A stretch of DNA of 64,000 nt from Streptomyces sp. AC512_CC834 (GCF_019049325.1 NZ_JAGMUO010000060.1:4681-68680), one strand, 5' to 3'. Positions 48,569-56,690 are shown, counted from the first letter of the stretch. Numbers and translations: made by a program. Notes: a model not told the origin generated them from the sequence alone.

Positions 48569-50437
48569 ATGGACGTTATGGGGGACATGGCAAATCTGTT
48601 CGGGACGGGGCGTTTTGCGCAACCGTCCGGTCAGGAGGAGGCCACGGACGAGGCTCAGGAAGCCGCCGACGAGGCCGCGGAGGAAGTGCGCCTGCGGCTC
48701 GCCGTCGATGCCGGTGACGTCGAGGCGACGAGTGTCCTCGGCGCGATGCTGCTGCGCCGCGGCGACTTCGACGGAGCCGAGTCCCATCTGCGTGCCGCCA
48801 CCGCCGCCGGTGACCGGGCCGCCGCCAACAACCTGGGCGTCCTGCTGCACCAGCGCGGATACGCCGACGAGGCCGCAGGGTGGTGGCGGATCGCAGCCGT
48901 GGCCGGGTCCGCGGCCGCGGCTCACGCGCTGGGACGGCACTTCCGCGAGCGCGGGGACGAGCCCGCCGCCGAGTACTGGCTGTGCCAGTCCGCGGAGCAG
49001 GGCCATGTACTGGGCGCCTACGCGCTCGCCGACTTGCTGGAGCACCGCGGCGACGACACCGGGGCCGAGCGGTGGATGCGGGCCGCGGCCGAGCGCGGGC
49101 ACCGGGAAGCCGCGTACCGGCTGGCGCGGACACTGGACCGGCACGCCGGGCAGGACCGCGGCGGGCAGGACCGCGGCGGGCAGGACCGCGCCGGGCAGGA
49201 CCGCGGCGACGACAAGGCGGCCGCCCTCGCGGCCGACGAGGCCGAGCAGTGGTACCGGCAGGCCGCCGCGCGCGGTCACCGCCGGGGCGCACTGCACCTC
49301 GGGACGATCCTGGAGAAGCGGGGCGAGCTGAAGGAGGCCGGCCGCTGGTACCTCACGTCCGCCAAGGACGGCGAGGCTCGCGCCGCCTGCGCGCTCGGCT
49401 TCCTGCTGCGGGACGCCGGAGACACCGAGAGCGCCGCCGTGTGGTGGCTGCGCGCCGCACAGGACGGCGACGGCAACGCCGCCAACGCGCTGGGAGCGCT
49501 GCACGCCGAGCGCGGCGAGACCCAGACCGCCGAACGCTGGTACCGGGCCGCGATGGACGCCGGGGACGACAACGGGGCGTACAACCTCGGGCTGCTCTGC
49601 GCAGAGCAGGGGCGCACCACGCAGGCCGAGCAGTGGTACCGGCGGGCCGCCTACGCCGGACACCGGGAGGCCTCCAACGCGCTGGCCATCCTGCTGCTGC
49701 GCGCCGGGGACGAGACCGGCGCCGAGCCGTGGTTCTCCAAGGCCGCCGAGGCGGGCAGCGTTGACGCCGCCTTCAACCTCGGGATCCTGCACGCGGGCCG
49801 GAGCGAGGAGCGGGCGGCGCTGCGCTGGTACGAGCGGGCCGCCGCGGCCGGGCACACCGAGGCGGCGCTCCAGGTCGGAATGGCCCGCCTGCGCGCCGGG
49901 GACGAGCGCGAGGCCGAGCGGTTCCTGCGGTGCGCGGCAGGAGGCGGCAGCGCGGAGGCCGCGTACCGCCTGGCCACGGTGCTCGACGCGCGCCGGCCGC
50001 CGGAGCCCGCGCACGAGCTGGGTGAGCCGGCGCAGGAGAAGTCCGAGTGCGAGGAGTGGTACGAGCGGGCGGCCTCCCAGGGGCACCGGCGGGCACAGGT
50101 GCGCGTCGGGATGCTCGCCGCGGCGCGGGGCGACGTGGTGGAGGCCGCGCGCTGGTACCGCGAGGCGGCCGAGGCCGGGTCCCGCAACGGTGCGTTCAAC
50201 CTGGGGCTGCTGCTGGCCCGCGAGGGGAGCGAGCCGGAGGCCGTTGTGTGGTGGCGCCGGGCGGCCGACGCCGGGCACGGGCGCGCGGCGCTGCGGCTGG
50301 CGCTGGTCTGCGCGCGGCGGGGTGAGCTGGCGGAGGGGCAGCGGTGGGCGGACCTGGCGGTGTCGCTGGGGCCGCGGGAGGTGGGGGAGCGGGCGGCTCG
50401 GTTGCGGGACGCGTTGCGGCAGGAGCTGTCAGCGTGA
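48569..50437 (+). CDS. Sel1/TPR-like repeat protein
   Basis: 622 residues made of some fourteen Sel1-type helical repeats (pattern A.WYRRAA.AGH..A...LG.L....G), for example YNLGLLCAEQGRTTQAEQWY and FNLGILHAGRSEERAALRWY. Such repeats build a superhelical scaffold for protein contacts; partners are unknown. No signal peptide. Residues about 194-213 (GQDRGGQDRGGQDRAGQDRG) are a four-copy 15-bp repeat insert between two Sel1 units. Start ATG 48569; ATG 48578 is also possible because GACGAT stands 7 nt before it in leaderless style. The gene is bracketed by the two initiator tRNA genes. Confidence 0.88.
   Translation: MDVMGDMANLFGTGRFAQPSGQEEATDEAQEAADEAAEEVRLRLAVDAGDVEATSVLGAMLLRRGDFDGAESHLRAATAAGDRAAANNLGVLLHQRGYADEAAGWWRIAAVAGSAAAAHALGRHFRERGDEPAAEYWLCQSAEQGHVLGAYALADLLEHRGDDTGAERWMRAAAERGHREAAYRLARTLDRHAGQDRGGQDRGGQDRAGQDRGDDKAAALAADEAEQWYRQAAARGHRRGALHLGTILEKRGELKEAGRWYLTSAKDGEARAACALGFLLRDAGDTESAAVWWLRAAQDGDGNAANALGALHAERGETQTAERWYRAAMDAGDDNGAYNLGLLCAEQGRTTQAEQWYRRAAYAGHREASNALAILLLRAGDETGAEPWFSKAAEAGSVDAAFNLGILHAGRSEERAALRWYERAAAAGHTEAALQVGMARLRAGDEREAERFLRCAAGGGSAEAAYRLATVLDARRPPEPAHELGEPAQEKSECEEWYERAASQGHRRAQVRVGMLAAARGDVVEAARWYREAAEAGSRNGAFNLGLLLAREGSEPEAVVWWRRAADAGHGRAALRLALVCARRGELAEGQRWADLAVSLGPREVGERAARLRDALRQELSA
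49148..49207 (+). repeat. 15-bp tandem repeat, four copies, in-frame
   Basis: Four units of GGGCAGGACCGCGGC, one with a single change, encode GQDRG/GQDRA in the Sel1 protein. Length a multiple of three, so copy number could vary without breaking the frame. Confidence 0.9.
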
Positions 50438-50481
50438 CGTGTGGGGCGTGACGTGTGACGCTGCGCCGACGTGGAAGCGAT

Positions 50482-50511
50482 TTGCTTCTCGTCTTTCAGT
50501 TGACGTACTGT
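50482..50511 (+). promoter_or_regulatory. Promoter of tRNA-fMet copy 2
   Basis: TTGCTT (50482-50487), 18-nt spacer, TACTGT (50506-50511); transcription would start a few bases before the mature 5' end at 50524. It differs from the promoter of copy 1. Confidence 0.55.
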
Positions 50512-50523
50512 TCCATTCATCGA

Positions 50524-50597
50524 CGCGGGGTGGAGCAGCTCGGTAGCTCGCTGGGCTCATAACCCAGAGGTCGCAGGTTCAAATCCTGTCCCCGCTA
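50524..50597 (+). tRNA. Initiator tRNA-fMet (CAT), copy 2
   Basis: Same 74-nt sequence as 48265-48338; anticodon CAT at 50558-50560. Starts after a separate promoter and is followed by its own hairpin. Confidence 0.96.
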
Positions 50598-50604
50598 CTG
50601 AAGG

Positions 50605-50640
50605 CCGAGGGTCGGAATCCGAAAGGGTTCCGGCCCTCGG
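50605..50640 (+). terminator. Terminator of tRNA-fMet copy 2
   Basis: 16-bp stem (50605-50620 with 50625-50640, two G-T wobbles) with GAAA loop, matching the style of the copy 1 terminator but diverged in the arms. Confidence 0.85.
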
Positions 50641-50703
50641 TGCGTTGCCGCGCGCTTGCCTGCAGGGTCATGCCTGCAGAGTCAGCCTGGAGTGTGACGA
50701 GGC

Positions 50704-51120
50704 TTATGCCGCCGCGCAGTTCGGGCAGGTGCCGCGGTACGTCACCTCGACGTCCGACACGGTGAAGCCGAAGCGCTCCGAGTCGGGGAGGTCGGCCAGC
50801 GGGTTGCCGGTCGGGTGGACGTCGCGGATCGCACCGCACCGGGCGCAGACCAAGTGGTGGTGCGGCTGGTGCGCGTTCGGGTCGTAGCGCTTGGCGCGCT
50901 TGTCCGTCGCGACTTCCAGCACCTCGCCGAGCGAGACCAGCTCACCCAGCGTGTTGTAGACCGTCGCCCGGGAGATCTCGGGGAGCTTGTCCACGGCCCG
51001 GGCGTGCACCTCGTCGGCCGTCAGATGGACGTGTTCGCCCTCGAGGACCTCGGCCACGACGCGCCGCTGCGCGGTCATGCGCCATCCACGACCACGCAGC
51101 CGTTCCAGAAGGTCACTCAT
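50704..51120 (-). CDS. Fur-family (FurA/CatR-like) transcriptional regulator
   Basis: 138 residues. Winged helix with RMTAQRRVVAEVLEGEHVHLTADEVH (recognition helix SRATVYNTLGEL), HHH at 87-89 and two zinc pairs Cys92/Cys95 and Cys132/Cys135. In Streptomyces, Fur-family members next to a catalase gene (CatR/FurA) sense peroxide by metal-catalysed oxidation and repress the catalase and themselves. Here the neighbour is a ruined catalase gene, which supports that identity and leaves the regulator without its usual target. TAGGCT at 51128-51133 (minus strand) precedes the ATG by 7 nt: leaderless. Confidence 0.92.
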   Translation of the reverse strand: MSDLLERLRGRGWRMTAQRRVVAEVLEGEHVHLTADEVHARAVDKLPEISRATVYNTLGELVSLGEVLEVATDKRAKRYDPNAHQPHHHLVCARCGAIRDVHPTGNPLADLPDSERFGFTVSDVEVTYRGTCPNCAAA

Positions 51121-51181
51121 ACAGACCAGCCTAACAGCAAGGGGGACCAGGTCCCGAACAGATGTGACTTTGGAGTCGCAC

Positions 51182-51209
51182 TTGACTTAGACCTTGTCTA
51201 TTGTAGGAT
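51182..51209 (+). promoter_or_regulatory. Residual catalase promoter with Fur-type palindrome
   Basis: TTGACT (51182-51187), 16-nt spacer, TAGGAT (51204-51209). In the spacer, TAGAC-CTT-GTCTA (51188-51200) is a perfect inverted repeat, a fitting operator for the divergent Fur-family repressor. It still stands in front of the dead gene. Confidence 0.6.
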
Positions 51210-51219
51210 CAGGAACGGC

Positions 51220-51468
51220 ATGAGACAAGAGACAGGCTTTAAGGATTGGCGCAGGACCAGCTCCTTCTGGAGAAGCTCGCCCACTTCAGAACTACGAGCC
51301 GAACAGCTTCGGCGGTCCGTTCCAGACGGACCGGGCCCTGTGGCAGCCGGTGCCCTCTCCGGCGTCTCCCGCGACGACATCGTCGAGCGCGCGATCGGCA
51401 ACTTCCGTCAGGCCGACGGTGACTTCGGCAAGCGGCTGGAGGCCGCGGTCCAGGTCCTGCGCGGCTGA
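51220..51468 (+). pseudogene. Catalase gene remnant with large internal deletions
   Basis: Four pieces of a monofunctional haem catalase lie in the right order but in three frames: start MRQETGF (51220-51240), LAQDQLLLEKLAHF (51246-51287, from near residue 35 of catalases), NYEPNSFGGPFQTDRPLWQP (51290 on, from near residue 365) and VSRDDIVERAIGNFRQADGD followed by FGKRLEAAVQ and the stop at 51466 (C terminus). Only about 80 of some 485 codons remain; haem pocket, catalytic His and Asn are gone. The reading frame from the ATG to the stop happens to be open (82 codons), so it could be mis-called as a small gene. Promoter, operator and terminator remain intact. Confidence 0.9.
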
Positions 51469-51498
51469 CATCCAGCACTGGACCGCTTGCCGTAGCGG

Positions 51499-51532
51499 CG
51501 GGCCGGATCCCCTGCAAGGGGGGTCCGGCCCG
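51499..51532. terminator. Terminator after catalase remnant
   Basis: CGGGCCGGA (51499-51507) pairs with TCCGGCCCG (51524-51532), with five or six more inner pairs and a short loop; faces the convergent CBS gene. Confidence 0.8.
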
Positions 51533-51553
51533 TTCGTCCTCCCGCCCGCCGCG

Positions 51554-51961
51554 TCAGGCGGTCACCACCGGGGCGTTGTGGGGTGAGCGTGCCGGCGCCC
51601 AGCAGCGGATGATGTCGCGCACCGAGACGATGCCCGCCGGCTCGCCGTGTTCGAGGACGATGAGGTGACGGAAGCCGCCGTGCACCATCGCCCCCGCTGC
51701 CTCCTCCACGGTCCAGGACGGCGCGGCGAAGACGACGTCGGTGGTGGTGTGGGCGTGGGCGCGTTCGGTGTCCGGGTCCTGTCCCCGGCCCACGGAGACG
51801 AGGACGTCGCGTTCGGTGAGGATGCCGATGCCGCCGGCGTCGGGGTCGTACACCACGGCAGCGCCGACGCGGCGCGCGGACATCAGGGCGGCGGCTTGGC
51901 GGAGCGTGTGGGCGGGGCCGATGGTGAGGACGACCTTGCTCATGACTTCGCGGACGAGCAT
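51554..51961 (-). CDS. CBS-domain protein
   Basis: 135 residues: two CBS motifs in tandem, LVREVMSKVVLTIGPAHTLRQA to GIGILTERDVL, and DVVFAAPSWTVEEAAGAM to GIVSVRDII. This is a Bateman module that binds adenine nucleotides and usually regulates a partner; alone, its target is unknown. I start at ATG 51961, where AGGAGGT lies about 10 nt upstream; ATGs at 51991 and 52003 extend it without a ribosome-binding site. Downstream of hisN on the same strand. Confidence 0.88.
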   Translation of the reverse strand: MLVREVMSKVVLTIGPAHTLRQAAALMSARRVGAAVVYDPDAGGIGILTERDVLVSVGRGQDPDTERAHAHTTTDVVFAAPSWTVEEAAGAMVHGGFRHLIVLEHGEPAGIVSVRDIIRCWAPARSPHNAPVVTA

Positions 51962-52104
51962 GGGTGGAGCCACCTCCTGCCGGTGATCCATGAGTTGGTT
52001 CATGGATTCACAAGTTCACAAGTCAGGGAACTCTCAGAGTGGCAGGTAAAGCGCCGGTCAACAAGAGGGTGCGGAGAGGGAGTCGGCGGAGGAGCCGGCG
52101 GCGC

Positions 52105-52905
52105 TCAGTAGCGCTGGTTCAGGTACCCGAGCAGCTCGTCGTGGAGCCGCCCGTTCGACGCCGCCGCGTTGCCGCTGTGCGGACCGGGGCGGCCGTCGAG
52201 GCCGGTGAACGTGCCGCCCGCCTCCGTGACGATGATCGCGTTCGCGGCCATGTCCCAGAGGGAGAGCTCGGGTTCGGCGCAGATGTCGACCGATCCCTCG
52301 GCGACCATCATGTACGGCCAGAAGTCGCCGTACGCGCGCGTGCGCCACACCTCGCGGGTCAGGTCGAGGAAGCCGTCCAGTCGGCCCTGCTCCTCCCAGC
52401 CGCCGAGCGAGGAGTACGCGAAGGAGGCGTCGGAGAGCGTGGAGACCTGGGAGACGTGGAGCCGGTGGGCGGAGGTCAGGCTGCGGCCGGTGAACGCGCC
52501 GTGGTCCTGCACCGCCCACCAGCGGCGGCCGAGCGCCGGGGCGGACACGAGGCCCACGACGGGCTGGTACCCGCCCTCGGCGGCTTCCGTGAGGGAGATG
52601 AGGGTGGCCCAGACGGGGACGCCGCGTACGTAGTTCTTGGTGCCGTCGATCGGGTCGATGACCCAGCGGCGGGGGCTGTTGCCCGCCACGCCGAACTCCT
52701 CTCCGTGGACCGAGTCGCGGGGGCGGGCGCGGGCGAGGTGGCCTCGGATGAGTTCCTCGGCGGCCTTGTCCGCTTCGCTCACCGGGGTCATGTCCGGCTT
52801 CGTCTCGACCTTCAGGTCGAGGGCCTTGAAGCGGTCCATCGTCGCGGCGTCGGCGGCGTCCGCGAGGACGTGGGCGAGGCGGAGATCGTCGAGGTAGTCG
52901 GGCAT
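52105..52905 (-). CDS. hisN: Histidinol-phosphate phosphatase HisN
   Basis: 266 residues of the inositol-monophosphatase superfamily. Metal sites: GEEFG (Glu-Glu), WVIDPIDGTKNYVRG (DPIDGT) and the late WDMAANAIIVTEAGG. In S. coelicolor the corresponding protein (SCO5208, as I recall) was shown to be the missing histidinol-phosphate phosphatase, so the role is step 8 of histidine synthesis. ATG 52903-52905; the usual ribosome-binding site is weak. It stands away from the his operon and upstream of the CBS gene. Confidence 0.92.
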   Translation of the reverse strand: MPDYLDDLRLAHVLADAADAATMDRFKALDLKVETKPDMTPVSEADKAAEELIRGHLARARPRDSVHGEEFGVAGNSPRRWVIDPIDGTKNYVRGVPVWATLISLTEAAEGGYQPVVGLVSAPALGRRWWAVQDHGAFTGRSLTSAHRLHVSQVSTLSDASFAYSSLGGWEEQGRLDGFLDLTREVWRTRAYGDFWPYMMVAEGSVDICAEPELSLWDMAANAIIVTEAGGTFTGLDGRPGPHSGNAAASNGRLHDELLGYLNQRY

Positions 52906-53053
52906 GCCGCCACGCTATCTGCCGGGGGCCGGGCGGGGCTACCAGGGGTTTGACGGGCGTGGCGGGGTGCGGGAAGGGGCGCGAGGACCCTTGACAGTGC
53001 CCCCATGCCCGTCAAATCTGTGCAGCAAGTCGCTCGGCCCGAGGGAGGCGAGG

Positions 53054-53668
53054 GTGCCTGCAGCCCGGGAGTCCCTGCTCGATGCCGCATATACGGCGTT
53101 GGCGCGCCGGCCGTGGTCCGCCGTGCGGATGGTGGACGTCGCCGCGGCGGCCGGGGTGTCCCGGCAGACGCTGTACAACGAGTTCGGCAGCAAGGAGGGC
53201 CTCGCCCGGGCGCTCGTCCGGCGGGAGGCCGACGGCTATCTCGCCGGCGTGGAGCGCGCGCTCTCCGGGCCCATCGACCCGCGCGAACGGCTCACCGCCA
53301 CCGCCGAGTGGATGATGTCCGCCGCCCACGACAACGCGCTGGTCCGGGCCATGCTCACCGGCTGCTGGAGTGAGCGGCTGCCCTCGCCGACCCTGACGGC
53401 GGTGCCGTCCGCCTCCGCGGTACCGGCCCAGCGCCGCGCCGACGGTCCGCTGCCCTCGCCCGGCGACTTCGTGCGCCTGGTCCGTGACCGCGCCGTGGCC
53501 GTCCTGAACGGCGCCGGCCCGCTCCCGCCGCCGGACGCCGAGCTGGCCCGCTCCTGCGAACTGGCCGTACGGCTCGCCCTGTCCTGCGTCGCGGCACCGC
53601 CCGCGGAGAGGGAGGGCGGGGTGGCGGAACTCGTACGCACCGCGCTGCCCCGCCGGTTGACGGCGTAG
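53054..53668 (+). CDS. TetR/AcrR family transcriptional regulator
   Basis: 204 residues. DNA-binding domain ARESLLDAAYTALARRPWSAVR and VDVAAAAGVSRQTLYNEFGS, then a helical ligand domain. GTG 53054 has GGGAGG 5-6 nt upstream; a longer open frame has no such support. It faces the Gdx-like exporter gene convergently, with a 16-bp tandem repeat between, and diverges from hisN. TetR next to an SMR pump could suggest efflux control, but convergent orientation makes that weak. Confidence 0.88.
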   Translation: MPAARESLLDAAYTALARRPWSAVRMVDVAAAAGVSRQTLYNEFGSKEGLARALVRREADGYLAGVERALSGPIDPRERLTATAEWMMSAAHDNALVRAMLTGCWSERLPSPTLTAVPSASAVPAQRRADGPLPSPGDFVRLVRDRAVAVLNGAGPLPPPDAELARSCELAVRLALSCVAAPPAEREGGVAELVRTALPRRLTA

Positions 53669-53676
53669 CGGTCGGC

Positions 53677-53748
53677 GCGCCGACGAGTCAGTGCGCCGAC
53701 GGCTCAGCGTGCCGACGGCTCAGCGCGCCGACGAGTCAGTGCGCCGAG
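53677..53748. repeat. 16-bp tandem repeat over a stop codon
   Basis: Four full units of GCGCCGACGAGTCAGT (two read GCGCCGACGGCTCAGC) and a half unit. The fourth unit contains the TGA (53736-53738, minus strand) of the exporter gene. Confidence 0.9.
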
Positions 53749-54059
53749 CCCGACAACTGCAGCCCGATCACGCCGATGATGACGAAGCTGATCGAGACGA
53801 TCTTCAGGGTCGAGACCAGATCACCGAGGAAGACCATGCCGTAGATGGCGGTCCCGGCCGCGCCGATGCCGGTCCACACCGCGTACGCGGGGCCGACGTC
53901 GAGCTTCTTCAGTGAGATGGTCAGCAGACCGAAACTGCCCAGCGCGAAGGCGCAGAAGGCGACGGTGGGCCAGAGCCGGGTGAATCCGTGCGACAGCTTC
54001 AGACAGACGGCGAAGCCGGTTTCGAGCACCCCGGCCACTATGACCAGCAGCCACGCCAT
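53736..54059 (-). CDS. SMR-family exporter of the Gdx/SugE (guanidinium) type
   Basis: 107 residues, four transmembrane helices. The key Glu13 is in VIVAGVLETGFAVCLK; GFTRLWPT and AYAVWTGIGAAGTAIYG match Gdx/SugE rather than QacE-type multidrug SMRs. Gdx dimers exchange guanidinium for protons. ATG 54057-54059 with GGGAGGAC before it. The leader of about 150 nt carries a 13-bp tandem repeat; I looked for a guanidine riboswitch but could not establish one. The end of the gene lies in a tandem repeat. Confidence 0.9.
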   Translation of the reverse strand: MAWLLVIVAGVLETGFAVCLKLSHGFTRLWPTVAFCAFALGSFGLLTISLKKLDVGPAYAVWTGIGAAGTAIYGMVFLGDLVSTLKIVSISFVIIGVIGLQLSGSAH

Positions 54060-54120
54060 GTCTTGTCCTCCCGTAGTCCCGTACCCGTGACCGCTGCGTC
54101 GCTGTCGATCAGTGGCTTCG

Positions 54121-54153
54121 TCAGGCTCTTTGCTCAGGCTCTTTGCTCAGGCT
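54121..54153. repeat. 13-bp tandem repeat in the exporter leader
   Basis: Two exact TCAGGCTCTTTGC units and a third partial (TCAGGCT). Located in the untranslated leader of the Gdx-like gene. Confidence 0.85.
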
Positions 54154-54215
54154 TGGTTCCGGCTTGGTGCGATTATGCACTTACCGGTGGCACGCCACGG
54201 CAAACAACGCGGAGG

Positions 54216-55229
54216 TCAGTCGCCTTCCTTGCGTTCCCGTGTCGACAGCAGCCTGCGCAGCGAGTACAGCCGGGCCGGGTCGGCGTGCCCCTCGGCGACC
54301 CACGCGTCCAGCGCGCAGTCGGGCTCGTCGTGGCTGCACGCGCGCGGGCAGCCCTCCGTGCCGGGCACCAGGTCGGGGAAGGCGTTGATCACCCGGGACG
54401 GGTCGATGTGCGCCAGCCCGAACGACCGTACGCCCGGAGTGTCGACGACCCAGCCGCCCGACTCCGAGGACAGCGGCAGCGCGAGGGCCGAGGTCGTCGT
54501 GTGGCGGCCGCGTCCCGTCACCGCGTTGACGTGGCCCGTCACCCGGCGGCGGTCCTGTGGCACCAGGGTGTTGACGAGTGTCGTCTTGCCGACACCGGAG
54601 TGGCCGACGAAGGCCGTGATCTTCCCGTCCAGATGCTCGCGTACGAGGCCGGCGGCGGCGCCGTTCTCCAGCTCCTCGCGGCTGGTGACGACGTACGGGA
54701 TGTCCAAGGCGCCGTACAGCTCGAGGAGTTCGTCGGGCGACGCGAGGTCGGACTTGGTCATGACGAGCAGCGGGGTGAGGCCGCCGTCGAACGCCGCGAC
54801 CAGGCAGCGGTCGATGAGGCGCGGGCGCGGCTCGGGGTCGGCGAGGGCCGTGACGACGGCGAGCTGGTCGGCGTTGGCGACCACCACCCGCTCGTAGGGG
54901 TCGTCGTCGTCCGCCGTGCGGCGCAGGACCGAGGTGCGTTCCGCGATGCGGACGATGCGCGCGAGCGTGTCCTTCTTGCCGCTCAGGTCGCCGACCAGCG
55001 CCACCCGGTCGCCGACGATCGCCGCCTTGCGGCCCAGTTCGCGTGCCTTCATCGCCATGACGATCCGGTCGTCGACGAGACAGGTCAGCCGCCCGCGGTC
55101 CACGGTGAGGACCAGGCCCTCCGCCGCGTCCTCGTGTTTGGGCCGGGTGTGGGTGCGCGGCCGGTTGCCCTTGCGGTTGGGGCGGGAGCGGATGTCGTCC
55201 TCGTCGGTGTGCTTGCCGTAGCGGCGCAT
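54216..55229 (-). CDS. rsgA: Ribosome small-subunit GTPase RsgA
   Basis: 337 residues of circularly permuted GTPase: OB-like start, TKSD (158-161), P-loop GHSGVGKTT (209-217), DTPG (263-266), and C-terminal zinc knuckle Cys294, Cys298, His300, Cys305. It checks late 30S assembly by releasing RbfA. The N-terminal 30 residues are Arg/Lys-rich. It follows aroA by 12 bp on the same strand, so they are co-transcribed. ATG 55227-55229. Confidence 0.94.
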   Translation of the reverse strand: MRRYGKHTDEDDIRSRPNRKGNRPRTHTRPKHEDAAEGLVLTVDRGRLTCLVDDRIVMAMKARELGRKAAIVGDRVALVGDLSGKKDTLARIVRIAERTSVLRRTADDDDPYERVVVANADQLAVVTALADPEPRPRLIDRCLVAAFDGGLTPLLVMTKSDLASPDELLELYGALDIPYVVTSREELENGAAAGLVREHLDGKITAFVGHSGVGKTTLVNTLVPQDRRRVTGHVNAVTGRGRHTTTSALALPLSSESGGWVVDTPGVRSFGLAHIDPSRVINAFPDLVPGTEGCPRACSHDEPDCALDAWVAEGHADPARLYSLRRLLSTRERKEGD

Positions 55230-55241
55230 GGCGATCCGTCC

Positions 55242-56558
55242 CTACGCCCCGAGCATCCCGGTCCACAGATCGGGGAAGTCGGGCAGGGTCTTGGCGGTGG
55301 TCGCCACGTTCTCGATCCGCACCCCCTCGACCGCGAGGCCGATGACGGCGCCGGCGGTGGCCATGCGATGGTCCTCGTAGGTGTGGAAGACGCCGTCGTG
55401 CAGGCGGCGCGGGCGGATGTGCAGACCGTCCGCGGTCTCGGTGACGTCACCGCCGAGCTCGTTGATCTCCTTGGTGAGCGCGGCCAGACGGTCCGTCTCG
55501 TGCAGCCGCAGGTGGGCGACGTTGCGCAGGGTCGAGGGGGAGTCCGCGAGGGCGGCGACGGCCGCGATGCCCGGGGTCAGCTCGCCGACCTCGCCGAGGT
55601 CGACGTCGATGCCGTGGACCGCGCCCGATCCGGTGAAGACGAGCCCGTAGTCGGTCAGTTCGCAGGAACCGCCCATTTCGGTGAAGATCTCGCGCAGCCG
55701 GTCACCGGGCTGGGTGGTGCGGGCCGGCCAGGCGGGGATCACGACCCTGCCGCCCGTCACCAGAGCCGCCGCCAGGAACGGCTGGGCGTTGGACAGGTCC
55801 GGCTCGATCGTCAGGTCCCGGCCGAGCAGCGCGCCCGCCGTGACGCGCCAGACGTTCGGCTCGCCGCCGGACTCGGGGGTGTCGACCTGGGCGCCGGCCG
55901 AGCGCAGCATGTCGACGGTCATGCGGATGTGCGGCATGGAAGGCAGCGCGGAGCCCGTGTGGCGGACCTCGACGCCCTGGTTGAAGCGCGGTCCCGACAG
56001 CAGCAGGGCGCTGACGAACTGGGAGGACGACGACGCGTCGATCTCCACCGGGCCGCCCTCCAGTGCCCCGCTCCCGTGCACGGTCAGCGGCAGCGCGCCG
56101 CGCCCGTCGTCGTCGATGCGGGCGCCGAGGGCGCGCAACGCGTCGATCACGCCGTGCAGCGGACGCTCGTACGAACGCGGGTCGCCGTCGAAGCGGACGG
56201 CGCCGTCGGCGAGTGTGGCGACCGGCGGCAGGAAGCGCATGACCGTGCCCGCGTTGCCGACGTCGACCGTGGCGGGGCCGCGCAGGCCCGCCGGGATGAC
56301 CCGCCAGAACTCGCCGGTGCCCTCCGGACCGACGCCCTCCTCGATCTCGACGCCCATCGCGCGCAGCGCCTCGGCCATCAACAGGGTGTCGCGGGAGCGC
56401 AGCGGGCGGCGCAGCCAGCCGGGCTCGGAGGCGAGGGCGGCCAGCACCAGGGCACGGTTGGTGACCGACTTGGATCCGGGAACGTGGACGGTCGCGTCGA
56501 CGCCTCCGCTCGCGTGCGGGGCGGGCCAGAGGGCGGTGTGCGCGGGGTTCACGGTCAT
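55242..56558 (-). CDS. aroA: EPSP synthase AroA
   Basis: 438 residues. GSKSVTNRALVLAALA binds shikimate-3-phosphate/PEP; VGNAGTVMRFLPP, SSSSQFVSALLLSG, LRLHETDRLAAL and EDHRMATAGAVIGL complete the signature. It makes 5-enolpyruvylshikimate-3-phosphate in aromatic amino acid synthesis. ATG 56556-56558 is 7 nt after a minus-strand TAAAGT, giving a leaderless message; a longer frame to 56663 is not credible. Heads an aroA-rsgA operon, an arrangement usual in Streptomyces near sigR. Confidence 0.95.
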   Translation of the reverse strand: MTVNPAHTALWPAPHASGGVDATVHVPGSKSVTNRALVLAALASEPGWLRRPLRSRDTLLMAEALRAMGVEIEEGVGPEGTGEFWRVIPAGLRGPATVDVGNAGTVMRFLPPVATLADGAVRFDGDPRSYERPLHGVIDALRALGARIDDDGRGALPLTVHGSGALEGGPVEIDASSSSQFVSALLLSGPRFNQGVEVRHTGSALPSMPHIRMTVDMLRSAGAQVDTPESGGEPNVWRVTAGALLGRDLTIEPDLSNAQPFLAAALVTGGRVVIPAWPARTTQPGDRLREIFTEMGGSCELTDYGLVFTGSGAVHGIDVDLGEVGELTPGIAAVAALADSPSTLRNVAHLRLHETDRLAALTKEINELGGDVTETADGLHIRPRRLHDGVFHTYEDHRMATAGAVIGLAVEGVRIENVATTAKTLPDFPDLWTGMLGA

Positions 56559-56565
56559 GGGCCCC

Positions 56566-56571
56566 ACTTTA
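56566..56571 (-). promoter_or_regulatory. -10 box of aroA
   Basis: TAAAGT on the minus strand, 7 nt before the ATG; leaderless start of the aroA-rsgA operon. Confidence 0.5.
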
Positions 56572-56690
56572 ATGGCTGAGGACGATCGGAGATCTTGATC
56601 AAAAGCGGCGAAACCTGACCGAAAACGCAACAGTGCAATTGCCGTGCATATATGCGCAGCCACGGGGAGCGGGTGGACGCCGGCCGGGCC

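Noticed and set aside
50815..51468. Single plus-strand gene of 217 codons running from the fur gene into the catalase remnant
   Set aside because: Its first half is antisense to fur; only the part from 51220 on carries catalase fragments.
54060..54215. Mini-ykkC guanidine-II riboswitch
   Set aside because: Two ACGG sequences occur but not as loops of two proper hairpins.
53988..56579. 863-codon plus-strand frame opposite rsgA and aroA
   Set aside because: Spans two clear minus-strand genes and reads as low-complexity Val/Gly/Arg sequence.
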